From positions 1 through 64,000 of the forward strand of contig DASWEY010000005.1 in the NCBI GenBank assembly GCA_036394575.1: 64,000 nucleotides of DNA, in the 5' to 3' direction. The position numbers and the translations under genes are program-made. Source of the stretch: UKL13-2 sp036394575 (GTDB lineage: Bacteria > Pseudomonadota > Gammaproteobacteria > Burkholderiales > Usitatibacteraceae). Within the stretch, counting starts at the first letter, position 1. Each line of letters begins with the position of its first letter. Shown here one piece after another: positions 8,012-17,462 of the stretch. Under the pieces are notes generated by a model. It was not told the DNA's origin. It worked only from the letters and a program-made list of their open reading frames with translations, and did not search any database.

Positions 8012-9826
8012 CTACGCGGCTTCGCGCGACGCTTTTTTGCGTTCGTGCTCGAGCAGGAAGCGTTTGCGGATGCGAATGGTCTTCGGCGTGATTTCCACCA
8101 ATTCATCGTCGTCGATGAATTCAATCGCCGATTCCAGGGTCAGTTGCACGGGCGGCACCAGCGCCACGGCCTCATCGGTTCCCGATGCGCGCACATTGGT
8201 GAGTTGTTTGCCCTTGATCGGATTGACCACGAGGTCGTTGTCGCGGCTGTGGATGCCGATGACCATGCCGTTGTACAGGCGATCGCCGGGCGACACGAAC
8301 ATGCGGCCGCGATCCTGCAATTTCCACAAGGCGTAGGCAACGGCTTCGCCCTGCTCGCCGGAAATGAGCACGCCATTGCGGCGCGACGGAATATCGCCCT
8401 TCATCGGCGCATATTCGTCGAACACATGACTTTTCAGCCCGGTTCCGCGCGTCAGGTTCATGAATTCGGTCTGGAAGCCAATCAGGCCGCGCGCCGGAAT
8501 GCGGTAATCCAGGCGCACACGGCCGCGGCTGTCCGAGACCATATCCACCATGTCGCCGCGACGCTGGCCAATCGCTTCCATCACCGCGCCCTGATGCGTT
8601 TCTTCAACATCCAGAGTCAGCATTTCATAGGGCTCGCACTTGACCCCGTCGATTTCCTTGATCATCACCTTCGGCTTGCCGACGGCCAGTTCGTAGCCTT
8701 CGCGGCGCATGTTTTCAAGCAGAATCGTCAGGTGCAACTCACCGCGGCCGGACACCATGAAGGAATCGGTATCCTCGGTTTCGGCGACTTTCAGCGCAAC
8801 GTTGACCAACAGCTCCTTGTCGAGCCGCTCGCGCAACTGGCGGCTGGTGACGAATTTGCCTTCCTGTCCGGCGAACGGGGATTTGTTGACCTGGAAATTC
8901 ATGGTCAGGGTCGGCTCGTCCACGCCCAGCACCGGCAGCGCTTCGGGGCGCTCGACGTCAGCCAGCGTGCAGCCGATCGCCAATTCTTCGATGCCCGAGA
9001 TCAGCACGATTTCACCGGCTTCGGCCACGTCCAGCGGCACCTTGTTCAAGCCCTGAAAACCTTGCACCTGGTTGACGCGCGCGCGCTTCGGCGTTTTGTC
9101 GCCAATCATGACCATCACGTCTTGCGCGGGTTTGATCTTGCCGCGGCGCACGCGACCGATACCGATACGGCCCACGTAGCTCGAGTAGTCCAATGCGGAA
9201 ATCTGCAACTGCAACGGTTCATCCGGCTTGGATTCCGGCGCGGGAACGTATTTCAGAATGGTGTCGAACAGCGGACGCATATCAGTCGACGTCTGTTTCA
9301 TGTCGAGCATCGCGAAACCATTCAGCGCCGAAGCGTAGACAATCGGAAAGTCCAACTGCTCTTCAGTTGCGCCAAGCTTGTCCATCAATTCGAACGTGTG
9401 GTTGATCACCCAGTCCGGACGGGCGCCATCGCGGTCGATCTTGTTGATGACCACAATCGGCTTCAGGCCGAGGGCCAGCGCCTTCTTGGTCACGAAGCGC
9501 GTCTGCGGCATCGGTCCTTCGACGGCATCCACCAGCAACAGCACGCCGTCTACCATCGACAGCACGCGTTCCACCTCGCCACCGAAGTCGGCATGGCCAG
9601 GGGTATCGACGATATTGATATGCACGCCCTCGTAATCGATGGCGGTATTCTTGGCGAGAATCGTGATGCCGCGCTCTTTTTCCAGGTCGTTCGAGTCCAT
9701 CACGCGTTCGGCGATGTGCTGGTGGGCCTGAAAGCTGCCAGCCTGATGTAAAAGCTTGTCGACCAGGGTGGTTTTGCCGTGGTCAACGTGGGCGATGATG
9801 GCGATATTGCGTAATGGGCGTGACAT
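8012..9826 (-). CDS. typA: Ribosome-associated GTPase TypA/BipA
   Basis: The 604-residue translational GTPase has G1 AHVDHGKTTLVDKLL at residues 12-26, G2 RGITI, G3 DTPGHADF and G4 NKIDRDGARPDW. The EF-G-like domains III and V and the BipA-specific C-terminal domain follow (VRASGTDEAVALVPP, ELVEITPKTIRIRKR). BipA binds the 70S ribosome and supports 50S assembly and stress growth, especially in the cold. It is monocistronic, with its own terminator downstream. Confidence 0.96.
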   Translation of the reverse strand: MSRPLRNIAIIAHVDHGKTTLVDKLLHQAGSFQAHQHIAERVMDSNDLEKERGITILAKNTAIDYEGVHINIVDTPGHADFGGEVERVLSMVDGVLLLVDAVEGPMPQTRFVTKKALALGLKPIVVINKIDRDGARPDWVINHTFELMDKLGATEEQLDFPIVYASALNGFAMLDMKQTSTDMRPLFDTILKYVPAPESKPDEPLQLQISALDYSSYVGRIGIGRVRRGKIKPAQDVMVMIGDKTPKRARVNQVQGFQGLNKVPLDVAEAGEIVLISGIEELAIGCTLADVERPEALPVLGVDEPTLTMNFQVNKSPFAGQEGKFVTSRQLRERLDKELLVNVALKVAETEDTDSFMVSGRGELHLTILLENMRREGYELAVGKPKVMIKEIDGVKCEPYEMLTLDVEETHQGAVMEAIGQRRGDMVDMVSDSRGRVRLDYRIPARGLIGFQTEFMNLTRGTGLKSHVFDEYAPMKGDIPSRRNGVLISGEQGEAVAYALWKLQDRGRMFVSPGDRLYNGMVIGIHSRDNDLVVNPIKGKQLTNVRASGTDEAVALVPPVQLTLESAIEFIDDDELVEITPKTIRIRKRFLLEHERKKASREAA

Positions 9827-9967
9827 GGAGATGTACTCGGCGAAAGCGTTTCACGGGCGGAATGCCCGCAACGGCTGTAAATGATTGAGAAAACTCAATA
9901 TTTTAGCATGCCTTGACGGCGATTTCGAGCTATTTGTGCACTGCGCCAAACACTGCCTGCCAACTGT

Positions 9968-10378
9968 CTATGGCTCCCGGTTACGCATCCAGTCTGCTGT
10001 ATTGGCGAACGAATCCACCAGACGTACGCGTAGCGCCTCCGGAACGTCGACATCCTGCATGGCTCTCGACATGCACGACATCCACTGATCCCGTTCCGCA
10101 CTGCCGATGGCAAACGGCAAATGCCGGGCACGCAACCGCGGATGGCCATAAGTGCCGATATAGAGCGGCGGCCCGCCAAGCCAGCCGCTAAGGAACATGA
10201 ACAGTTTTTCGCGCGACCCGGCCAGCGACTCCGGATGCAGCTTGCGAATGCCGAAATAATCCGGATCCTCATCCATCAGATCATAAAAACGGTTTATCAA
10301 TGCGCGAACCATGGTTTCGCCGCCGATGATTTCATAGGGCGTTGGATCGGCCTGATTCCTAGCTTCCTCTGTATTCAT
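9968..10378 (-). CDS. Group II truncated haemoglobin (trHbO-like)
   Basis: The 136-residue globin contains the group II signature GGPPLYIGTYGHPRLRARH followed by LPFAIG. The histidine of GHPRLR or of RARHLPF corresponds to the proximal region, the latter (about H85) being the likely F8 ligand. YFGIRKLHP and REKLFMFLSGWLGG are also typical. Such globins bind O2 or NO and are linked to redox and oxidative chemistry. It is divergent from the deacetylase gene, with 127 bases between their starts. Confidence 0.88.
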   Translation of the reverse strand: MNTEEARNQADPTPYEIIGGETMVRALINRFYDLMDEDPDYFGIRKLHPESLAGSREKLFMFLSGWLGGPPLYIGTYGHPRLRARHLPFAIGSAERDQWMSCMSRAMQDVDVPEALRVRLVDSFANTADWMRNREP

Positions 10379-10505
10379 GCGAACATTTTATTCGCAATCC
10401 CGGCGCCTTTTCCCGGGCATGCAAATTTTCCGGACTCTCGCCACCTCCGCAAAACACGCCTGAACAACTTAACGGGACGCGACGACACTGGCATAATTGC
10501 GCCTT

Positions 10506-11444
10506 ATGAATCCAAAAAAGTATCTCGCACTCAAAATCGACGTCGACACCCTGAAAGGCACCCGCATCGGTGTGCCCGGATTGATCGATACGCTGAAAAA
10601 ACACCAGGCCGGCGCCACCTTTCTGTTCAGCCTTGGACAGGATCACACGGGCCGGGCGATCAAGCGGGTGTTCCGCAAGGGCTTCCTGGGCAAGGTCAAG
10701 CGTACTTCCGTCGTCCAGCATTACGGCTTCCCCACCCTGCTCTACGGCACGGTCCTGCCTGGTCCTGACATTGGCCGTCGCTGCGCGGATATCCTGCGCC
10801 GTACCCTGGATGATGGTTTCGAATGCGGCATCCACACCTGGGATCATGTGAAATGGCAGGATGGCGTCGTCAACGCCAGCGAAGCATGGACCCGGCGCGA
10901 AATGGAGGCCGCGCAAAACCGCTTTTGCGATATTTACAAACAGCCCGCCAAAACCCATGGCGCCGCCGGCTGGCAGATGTCCAAACATGCACTCAGGCTG
11001 ACCGAAGAAATGGGCTTCGATTACTGCTCTGACGGACGCGGAACCGAGCCGCATTTTCCGGTGGTCAATGGCGAAATCATCGATTGCCCCCAACTGCCGA
11101 CCACCTTGCCGACGCTGGACGAATTGATCGGCATCGACGGCATCAGCGAGGCAAATGTCGCGGAGCATGTTTTAAGATTGACCGAGGCCAGCCCATTGCA
11201 TGGTCATGTCTTCACGCTGCACGCAGAGCTCGAGGGCATGCGTCTGAAGCCGGTGTTTGAAAAACTTCTGGCCGGTTGGAGCGCGCAGGGCTATGAATTG
11301 GTGCCGACACGGACCATTCACGAAACCCTGAAACGCAGTACATTGCCTTACTATGCAGCGGAACAAGGCGAAATCCCCGGCCGTAGCGGAACCCTGCTGG
11401 TGCAGGGCAAGCCTTTTCTGCCAGCCATGGACAAAGCGGCCTAG
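10506..11444 (+). CDS. ArnD-like polysaccharide deacetylase (NodB fold)
   Basis: The 312-residue protein resembles ArnD, which deformylates undecaprenyl-phosphate-linked 4-formamido-arabinose for lipid A modification. Visible features are the NodB-fold LKIDVDTLKG (metal Asp), the HTWDH metal site (HxxxH) and a C-terminal LTLHAELEG-like strand (FTLHAELEGM). I chose ATG at 10506 over an upstream in-frame TTG. No other arn genes are in the window, so the substrate is uncertain; a general lipid-sugar deformylase or deacetylase is a fair alternative. Confidence 0.75.
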   Translation: MNPKKYLALKIDVDTLKGTRIGVPGLIDTLKKHQAGATFLFSLGQDHTGRAIKRVFRKGFLGKVKRTSVVQHYGFPTLLYGTVLPGPDIGRRCADILRRTLDDGFECGIHTWDHVKWQDGVVNASEAWTRREMEAAQNRFCDIYKQPAKTHGAAGWQMSKHALRLTEEMGFDYCSDGRGTEPHFPVVNGEIIDCPQLPTTLPTLDELIGIDGISEANVAEHVLRLTEASPLHGHVFTLHAELEGMRLKPVFEKLLAGWSAQGYELVPTRTIHETLKRSTLPYYAAEQGEIPGRSGTLLVQGKPFLPAMDKAA

Positions 11445-11532
11445 GTGACGCCGGCGCCTTGCTGGAACTGTGCTGTCACATTCAGGCTCTATGCTGGTCC
11501 ATTACCGATCATCACTCCAGGAGCGATCAACA

Positions 11533-11991
11533 ATGAGTAGCATCGTGATACCGGATTTCGAGGTTGCCGCCACTGGCGGCCAGCGTTTTTCCAGCGCGGC
11601 GTTCCGCGGCCACCCCTATGTTCTCTATTTCTATCCCAAGGATGCGACCCCGGGCTGCACCATCGAAGGCGCCGCGTTCCGGGATTTGCACGACGAATTC
11701 AAGAAAGCGGGCTATATGGTGTTCGGCGTATCGCGCGATACCCTGGCCAGCCATGAAAAATTCAAGGCGAAGATGGGCTTTCCCTTCGACTTGCTGGCAG
11801 ACACCGACGAAACCGTATGCCGGCTATTCGACGTCATCCACGAAAAAAATATGTACGGCAAGAAGGTAATGGGCGTCGTACGTTCGACCTTCATCATGGG
11901 ACCGAAAAACGAGATTCTCAGGGAATGGCGGGGCGTCAAGGTGGACGGCCATGCCGAAGAGGTGTTGAACGCCGCGAAATCCATGTCATAA
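11533..11991 (+). CDS. bcp: Thioredoxin-dependent peroxiredoxin, Bcp/PrxQ type
   Basis: The 152-residue protein has the peroxidatic cysteine in DATPGCTIEGAAF (C42). There is no cysteine five residues later, so the usual PrxQ resolving cysteine is missing and the enzyme may work as a 1-Cys form or use another thiol. The start ATG 11533 follows the Shine-Dalgarno-like AGGAGCGATC. It reduces H2O2 and organic hydroperoxides in the cytoplasm. A strong terminator follows at 12073. Confidence 0.9.
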   Translation: MSSIVIPDFEVAATGGQRFSSAAFRGHPYVLYFYPKDATPGCTIEGAAFRDLHDEFKKAGYMVFGVSRDTLASHEKFKAKMGFPFDLLADTDETVCRLFDVIHEKNMYGKKVMGVVRSTFIMGPKNEILREWRGVKVDGHAEEVLNAAKSMS

Positions 11992-12072
11992 TCAAATCGC
12001 GACATCGTGAACGACGTAACCTGAAACCGCATTGCGCAGACACTAATTGAGTTGTTCCCAACTGATCACAGA

Positions 12073-12105
12073 CCCTCTTACGGCGCAGGCCGCAAGAGGG
12101 TTTTT
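12073..12105 (+). terminator. Rho-independent terminator after bcp
   Basis: The stem CCCTCTT (12073-12079) pairs with AAGAGGG (12094-12100) around a GC-rich inner part, followed by TTTTT. It lies about 80 bases past bcp and 94 bases before the next gene. Confidence 0.85.
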
Positions 12106-12198
12106 CGCTTTTGAAGCAGTGCAAAAATATCCCTTTCCCCCCGCTTCCAGGCCTTTCATTCCGGCCCGCACTTAACGCCAATCCGAGAGGACATTACT

Positions 12199-13632
12199 TT
12201 GGCCCCCAAACCCAGAAAAGACGCCGCACCTTCCGGACCCAAAACGCAAGGCAGCAAGCTGTTCGTCCTCGACACCAATGTATTGATGCACGACCCGACA
12301 TCCCTGTTTCGTTTCGAGGAGCACGACGTCTACCTGCCGATGATCACGCTGGAAGAACTCGACAACAACAAAAAAGGCATGACCGAAGTCGCACGCAATG
12401 CGCGCCAGGCGAGCCGCTTCCTGGATGAGATCGTTTCGAGCCAGGAGGGCGAAATTGAAACCGGCATTTCGCTCGGGGAGTTCGGCACCCGCGAAGCAAG
12501 CGGACGGCTGATGCTGCAGACGCGTCCCGTCACCCTCGACTTTCCATCCGCCCTGCCCGACAGCGGCAAGGCGGACAACCAGATTCTCGCCGTCGCCCTG
12601 GATCTGCAGCACCACAATCCCAAGCGCAGCGTGGTACTGGTGTCGAAAGACATCAATATGCGCATCAAGGCGCGCGCCATCGGCGTCGCCGCGGAGGATT
12701 ATTTCAACGACAAGGTGCTTGAGGATACCGATCTTCTCTACACCGGCGTGCGCGAGCTGCCCCGCGACTTCTGGGACAAGCACGGCAAGGACATGGAATC
12801 GTGGCAGGAGCATGGCCGCACCCTATATCGCATCAAGGGGCCGATGGTGACCTCGTTGCACGTCAACGAATTTGTCTATCAGGAGGACGACAAGCCGTTT
12901 TATGCAACCGTTGTCGGTACCGAAGGCAAGAGCGCAATCCTCAAAACGCTGAAGGATTACACCCACCAGAAAAATAATATCTGGGGCATCGTGGCGCGCA
13001 ATCGCGAGCAGAATTTTGCGCTCAATGTGCTGATGGACCCGGACATCGACTTCGTCACCTTGCTGGGCCAGGCCGGCACCGGCAAAACCTTGTTGACCCT
13101 GGCTTCGGCCCTGATGCAGACCCTCGAATTCAAGGTCTATTCCGAAATCATCATCACCCGTGTGACCGTGCCGGTGGGTGAAGACATCGGCTTTCTGCCG
13201 GGCACCGAAGAGGAGAAGATGAACCCCTGGATGGGCGCCCTCGAAGACAATCTCGATGTGCTCAACAGCACCGATGACGAGGCCGGCGACTGGGGCCGCG
13301 CGGCAACGCGCGATCTGATCCGTTCGCGCATCAAGGTCAAATCGCTCAATTTCATGCGCGGCCGCACTTTCCTGAACAAGTTTCTGATCATCGACGAAGC
13401 GCAGAATCTGACGCCCAAACAGATGAAAACCCTGATCACGCGTGCCGGCCCGGGAACCAAGGTGGTGTGCCTGGGCAATATTGCGCAGATCGACACCCCG
13501 TACCTGACCGAGGGGTCCTCGGGTCTGACCTATGTGGTCGATCGCTTCAAGGGCTGGAATCATTCGGGTCACATCACCCTGCAGCGCGGCGAACGTTCAC
13601 GCCTTGCCGATCACGCCGCAGAGGTGCTGTAA
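12199..13632 (+). CDS. PIN domain-PhoH-like ATPase fusion
   Basis: The 477-residue protein joins an N-terminal PIN ribonuclease domain (about 20-150: LFVLDTNVLMHDP, LDNNKKG, SGKADNQILA) to a C-terminal PhoH ATPase (about 250-477). The ATPase has Walker A GQAGTGKTLLTLA, Walker B FLIIDEAQNLTPKQMK and GNIAQIDTPYL. PhoH2-type proteins of this layout act as RNA-unwinding ribonucleases. The start is TTG at 12199, supported by GAGAGGA eight bases upstream; no in-frame ATG fits as well. Confidence 0.9.
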   Translation: MAPKPRKDAAPSGPKTQGSKLFVLDTNVLMHDPTSLFRFEEHDVYLPMITLEELDNNKKGMTEVARNARQASRFLDEIVSSQEGEIETGISLGEFGTREASGRLMLQTRPVTLDFPSALPDSGKADNQILAVALDLQHHNPKRSVVLVSKDINMRIKARAIGVAAEDYFNDKVLEDTDLLYTGVRELPRDFWDKHGKDMESWQEHGRTLYRIKGPMVTSLHVNEFVYQEDDKPFYATVVGTEGKSAILKTLKDYTHQKNNIWGIVARNREQNFALNVLMDPDIDFVTLLGQAGTGKTLLTLASALMQTLEFKVYSEIIITRVTVPVGEDIGFLPGTEEEKMNPWMGALEDNLDVLNSTDDEAGDWGRAATRDLIRSRIKVKSLNFMRGRTFLNKFLIIDEAQNLTPKQMKTLITRAGPGTKVVCLGNIAQIDTPYLTEGSSGLTYVVDRFKGWNHSGHITLQRGERSRLADHAAEVL

Positions 13633-13892
13633 CGCCCGATGCAGATTCGACGGACGAGACATGAATGAACCCGGCGGCACTACGATTTGCAGCACCGCTG
13701 CCGCCGGGACACTACCGGAGTTGCCCCGTGGAAACATGGTATAAACGATTAAAAGCGGCGCCGGCTTCTCTCGGCGAAACCGCATAAAAAGAATTTTTCA
13801 GCGCCAGCTCAATTGACGTTATGCAAGGCTTGGAGGCGAAGCCGGTCCCGACCTGCCTGCCCATTTTTTGAACGCATCATCACAATGATCCA

Positions 13893-15224
13893 ATGAGACG
13901 CGGCTTCTATACCATCATGGCGGCGCAGTTTTTCAGCTCGCTGGCTGACAATGCACTGCTGATCGCGGCCATCGCGCTGCTGTTTGAGCTCGACGGTCCG
14001 GCCTGGATGACGCCGCTGTTGAAATTTTTCTTCACAGTCTCCTACGTCGTCCTGGCCCCTTTCGTCGGACCATTTGCAGACGCGCTACCCAAGGGGCGCG
14101 TCATGTTCGCGACCAACACCATCAAGGTCGGCGGCTGTCTGATGATGCTGTTTTATTCGGCGATCGCCGGCCTCGGATTCGAGCCCTATATGGTGGTGCT
14201 GGTTGCCTATGGCGTGGTCGGATTCGGTGCGGCAGCCTATTCACCGGCAAAGTACGGCATTCTTACCGAGCTATTGCCGCCGGAAAAACTGGTCGTCGCC
14301 AATGCCTGGATCGAGGCACTGACGGTTGGTTCCATCATCGCGGGGGTGGTGTTGGGCGGAATACTGATCAAGCCCTCGGTTTCGGGCCGTCTGCTGCTGC
14401 TCGACATGCCCTATATCGACACCGGAATCGAAACACCGGCAGAAGCCGCCATTTCGGTCATCGTGCTTTTCTACGTCATTGCAGCGCTTTTCAATCTGTA
14501 TATTCCGGATACCGGCGCACGCTATCCCAAACAGGAAAAGAACCCGATCAGGCTGTACACGGATTTCGTGCACTGCTTCAAAACGCTATGGAGCGACAAG
14601 CTGGGCCAGATCTCGCTGGCGGTGACCACGCTGTTCTGGGGGGCCGGCGCCACCCTGCAACTGATTGTGCTGCGCTGGGCCGAGGTGCATCTGGACATGC
14701 CGCTGGACAAGGCCTCGGTGCTGACCGGCGTATTCGCCTTCGGCACCGCATTCGGCGCGATTGTGGCGGCCAGGATCATTCCGCTCAAACAATCGCTACG
14801 CGTGCTTCCCGCGGGTATCGCTATGGGTGGCGTGGTAATGATGATGACGATCGTTACCGGGATGCCCATCGTTTACGGGCTGATGATTCTTGTCGGCGCC
14901 ATGGCCGGCTTCTTTGTCGTGCCGATGAATGCGCTGCTGCAACACCGCGGTCATGTGCTGCTGTCCGCCGGGCATTCGATCGCCGTCCAGAATTTCAACG
15001 AAAACCTGTGCATCCTGGCCATGCTGGCGGTATATGCTGGAATGCTGTCGATCAGAATGCATATCAACGTCGTGATCATGACGTTCGGTATTTTCGTTTC
15101 GCTGTCGATGGCCGGCGTCATCTGGCTGCATCGCTACAATCAGCGCGTGCATGGCGATGCGGAGCGCTACATCGGCATCGAAAAGGGCGAATCGCCGACG
15201 CACTTCGGCGAGCGGCCGCATTGA
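13893..15224 (+). CDS. lplT: Lysophospholipid transporter LplT (MFS)
   Basis: The 443-residue protein has about 12 hydrophobic segments and LplT text (AQFFSSLADNALLIAAIALL, SPAKYGILTELLPP, ANAWIEALTVGSI, GHVLLSAGHSIAVQNFNEN). LplT flips lysophospholipids across the inner membrane for reacylation by Aas. In enterics lplT is joined to aas; here it stands alone, so the acyltransferase must be elsewhere. The 260 bases before it carry a 10-bp GC hairpin just past the PhoH gene (13670-13708) without a T tract. Confidence 0.9.
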   Translation: MRRGFYTIMAAQFFSSLADNALLIAAIALLFELDGPAWMTPLLKFFFTVSYVVLAPFVGPFADALPKGRVMFATNTIKVGGCLMMLFYSAIAGLGFEPYMVVLVAYGVVGFGAAAYSPAKYGILTELLPPEKLVVANAWIEALTVGSIIAGVVLGGILIKPSVSGRLLLLDMPYIDTGIETPAEAAISVIVLFYVIAALFNLYIPDTGARYPKQEKNPIRLYTDFVHCFKTLWSDKLGQISLAVTTLFWGAGATLQLIVLRWAEVHLDMPLDKASVLTGVFAFGTAFGAIVAARIIPLKQSLRVLPAGIAMGGVVMMMTIVTGMPIVYGLMILVGAMAGFFVVPMNALLQHRGHVLLSAGHSIAVQNFNENLCILAMLAVYAGMLSIRMHINVVIMTFGIFVSLSMAGVIWLHRYNQRVHGDAERYIGIEKGESPTHFGERPH

Positions 15225-15233
15225 CCGTCCGGC

Positions 15234-15734
15234 CTACATCAGCACGGGCCGGTCGGATTGCTCGTTTTGATGCGCTCCGTTGGCGGGAAAATAGAACCTG
15301 AGTTCTTCACTGATTTTCCGGATCGCGATCACGCTGCCGGTGCTGAAGTCCCCTTTGCGGTAGTGCAGTTCGAGCTCGCGACAGATCGCCTGCCAGCGCT
15401 CGTCGCCGACGTGATCATGAATGCCGCGGTCGGCTACGATTTCGACTTTGCGATCCGCGAGCATCACGTAGACCAGCACACCATTGTTCTCCGCGGTGTC
15501 CCATACGCGCAGCATCGAAAATACGTCGAGGGCGCGCTGCCGGGCCTGCATCCCGTGCCAGAGCTGGCCAAGTGTCAACTCGGCCTCAACCACAAAACGC
15601 ACCTGTCCCCGATGCATTTTTTCACCTCCGGCGACCGCCTGCTCGATCGTCGCCAGCGTGTCGCGCGAAAAGCTGCGGTCGCGGATGATCGGCGACATCC
15701 ACACATGACGAAAGAAGCGCCGCATAAACCTCAT
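15234..15734 (-). CDS. TPM-domain protein (short form)
   Basis: The 166-residue protein is a TPM (TLP18.3/Psb32/MOLO-1) domain without a signal peptide. Typical text is ALDVFSMLRVWDTAENNGVLVYVMLADRKVEIVADRGI (residues about 68-105). It lies 9 bases after the larger TPM gene, and lemA is upstream on the same strand; this lemA-TPM-TPM arrangement is common in proteobacteria. Function is unproven; roles at the membrane or in proteolysis-related quality control have been suggested for TPM proteins. Confidence 0.82.
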   Translation of the reverse strand: MRFMRRFFRHVWMSPIIRDRSFSRDTLATIEQAVAGGEKMHRGQVRFVVEAELTLGQLWHGMQARQRALDVFSMLRVWDTAENNGVLVYVMLADRKVEIVADRGIHDHVGDERWQAICRELELHYRKGDFSTGSVIAIRKISEELRFYFPANGAHQNEQSDRPVLM

Positions 15735-15743
15735 CAGGCGCTC

Positions 15744-16679
15744 CTACCAGTCACCGGAAGCGCCGCCGCCGTCGAAGCTGCCGCCACCCCCGCTAAAACC
15801 GCCGCCGGATGAGCCGCCGCCCGAACCACCGCCCCAGCCACCACCAAAACCGCCACCCCAGCCACCACGCCCACTGGTGAAATTCATCGCCCCCATCAGC
15901 AATACCAAAATGAATACCAGCACCCCCGCAAACACCGGGAACAGCAGGCCGCCGGCAATAAACCATGCAGCAGCCCCGACCACGCCCCCGGTCGCCGAAG
16001 CGCCCAGGAAGCGGCCCAGGATGGAGCGCAGCAGCGGGCCCACGATCAAGGCGGCGAAAATGCCGAACATGATGAAAGTCTCGTAATTGCCGCCTTGGGC
16101 GGCAACGCGCTTCCTGGGCGGTGGCGGCAATGCCTCACCGTCGATCACCGCAATGATTTTCGCTACCCCCTCGTCGATGCCGCCGGCATAATCGCCGGCC
16201 CGAAATCGGGGCGCGATGATTTCGCTGATGATGCGTTTGGACATGGCATCGGTCAGCGCGCCGGAAATGCCGGGCCCGGTCAGGATCTGCAGCTTGCGAT
16301 CGTTCTTAGCGACGACCAGCAATACACCGTCGTCCACGCCCTTGCGACCCAGCTTCCATTCCGTGAACACACGGGTGGCATAGTCGAACACGGGCTCGGG
16401 TTGGGTGGTGGCCACGATCAGCACTGCGATCTGCGCGCCCTTGGCGGCTTCAAATGTCCCGAGCCGCGCCTCAATGCGCGCCTCCTCCGCCGCCGACAAC
16501 GATGCAGTGGTATCGGTGACACGTTTGAGAAGTTTGGGAACCGGCTGGAGATCGCCCTCTGCCGCCCGGGCAATACTGGCCAGGCTCAGTGTAAAAACCA
16601 GCGCCAGGGAGCATGCGGCCAGCAGTAATGACGCAATTCTCCTGGCGCGCCCCGCATCAGGTACAACAAGACGGTTCAT
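15744..16679 (-). CDS. TPM-domain membrane protein with glycine-rich tail (YgcG-like)
   Basis: The 311-residue protein has a signal segment (about 10-40), a TPM domain (about 45-190: GAQIAVLIVATTQPEPVFDYATRVF, GVDDGVLLVVAKNDRKLQIL), two or three membrane segments (about 200-265) and a low-complexity Gly/Ser tail that ends GGGASGDW. The tail is normal for the family and makes the DNA repetitive. It sits between lemA and the short TPM gene on the minus strand and probably works with them at the inner membrane. Confidence 0.87.
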   Translation of the reverse strand: MNRLVVPDAGRARRIASLLLAACSLALVFTLSLASIARAAEGDLQPVPKLLKRVTDTTASLSAAEEARIEARLGTFEAAKGAQIAVLIVATTQPEPVFDYATRVFTEWKLGRKGVDDGVLLVVAKNDRKLQILTGPGISGALTDAMSKRIISEIIAPRFRAGDYAGGIDEGVAKIIAVIDGEALPPPPRKRVAAQGGNYETFIMFGIFAALIVGPLLRSILGRFLGASATGGVVGAAAWFIAGGLLFPVFAGVLVFILVLLMGAMNFTSGRGGWGGGFGGGWGGGSGGGSSGGGFSGGGGSFDGGGASGDW

Positions 16680-16751
16680 GGCAGCAATCGCCGCGAACGG
16701 CGCGAAGAACCCATCATCACGCGCAGGAAGAGTCCGGCCGCGGGCAGCAGA

Positions 16752-17378
16752 TTATTTGGCGGGCGCCGTGGGCGCCGGCGCTGCCGGCTTCGCGCCGAAA
16801 TCGACCTTGGGGGCGACCGAAATCGCTTTCTCGTTCTCGACCGTGAATTGCGGTTTTTCCTTGTAGCTGAATATCATCGCCGTCAGGTTGGAAGGGAATT
16901 GCCTCGCCAGCACGTTGTAGGCCTCGATCGCATCGGTAAAACGTTTGCGTGCGATGGTGATACGGTTCTCGGTACCTTCCAACTGCGATTGCAATTCGCG
17001 GAAATTCGCATCCGATTTCAATTGCGGATAGTTTTCCGACACCACCAGCAGGCGCGACAGCGCCGAGGACAGATCGCCCTGCGCCTTCTGGAAATTGGCG
17101 AGCGCCTGCGGGTTGTTCAAGGCATCCGCCGTCAGATTCATGGAACCGACCTTGGAACGCGCCTCGGTGACGCCGAGCAAGACATCCTTTTCCTGGGTGG
17201 CATAGCCTTGCACCGTGGCCACCAGATTGGGGATCAGGTCGGCACGGCGCTGGTATTGGTTGAGGACCTCGGCCCAGGCTTTTTTGACGGCTTCGTCTTT
17301 GGTCTGAAAATCGTTATATCCACAGCCCGAGAGCACCATTGCAGCTGCCAGTCCCAATATAACCAGAAATTTACGCAT
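16752..17378 (-). CDS. lemA: LemA family lipoprotein
   Basis: The protein is 208 residues if it starts at the ATG at 17378 (MRKFLVILGL), which gives a lipoprotein signal with lipobox LSGC; an upstream ATG adds nine residues and spoils it. LemA text is clear: AEVLNQYQRRADLIPNLVATV, QALANFQKAQGDLSSALSRL, ENYPQLKSDANFRELQSQLE. The C-terminus is a Pro/Ala-rich tail (KPAAPAPTAPAK). It is the first gene of the lemA-TPM-TPM unit. Precise function is unknown. Confidence 0.9.
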   Translation of the reverse strand: MRKFLVILGLAAAMVLSGCGYNDFQTKDEAVKKAWAEVLNQYQRRADLIPNLVATVQGYATQEKDVLLGVTEARSKVGSMNLTADALNNPQALANFQKAQGDLSSALSRLLVVSENYPQLKSDANFRELQSQLEGTENRITIARKRFTDAIEAYNVLARQFPSNLTAMIFSYKEKPQFTVENEKAISVAPKVDFGAKPAAPAPTAPAK

Positions 17379-17462
17379 TGTTTTCCCCTGAAAATTCGCG
17401 ACCATGCCAGCCGCGGTCGATATATCGTAGCGGACCCACAGTTTACAAGACCCGCAGCGAAT

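Noticed and set aside
13670..13708. GC hairpin after the PhoH gene as a terminator
   Set aside because: The stem is good but no T tract follows, so intrinsic termination is not supported.
15744..15900. Repeated GC-rich units that could look like a tandem or CRISPR-like array
   Set aside because: They encode the Gly/Ser tail of the TPM-domain protein in frame; spacing is codon-based and irregular.
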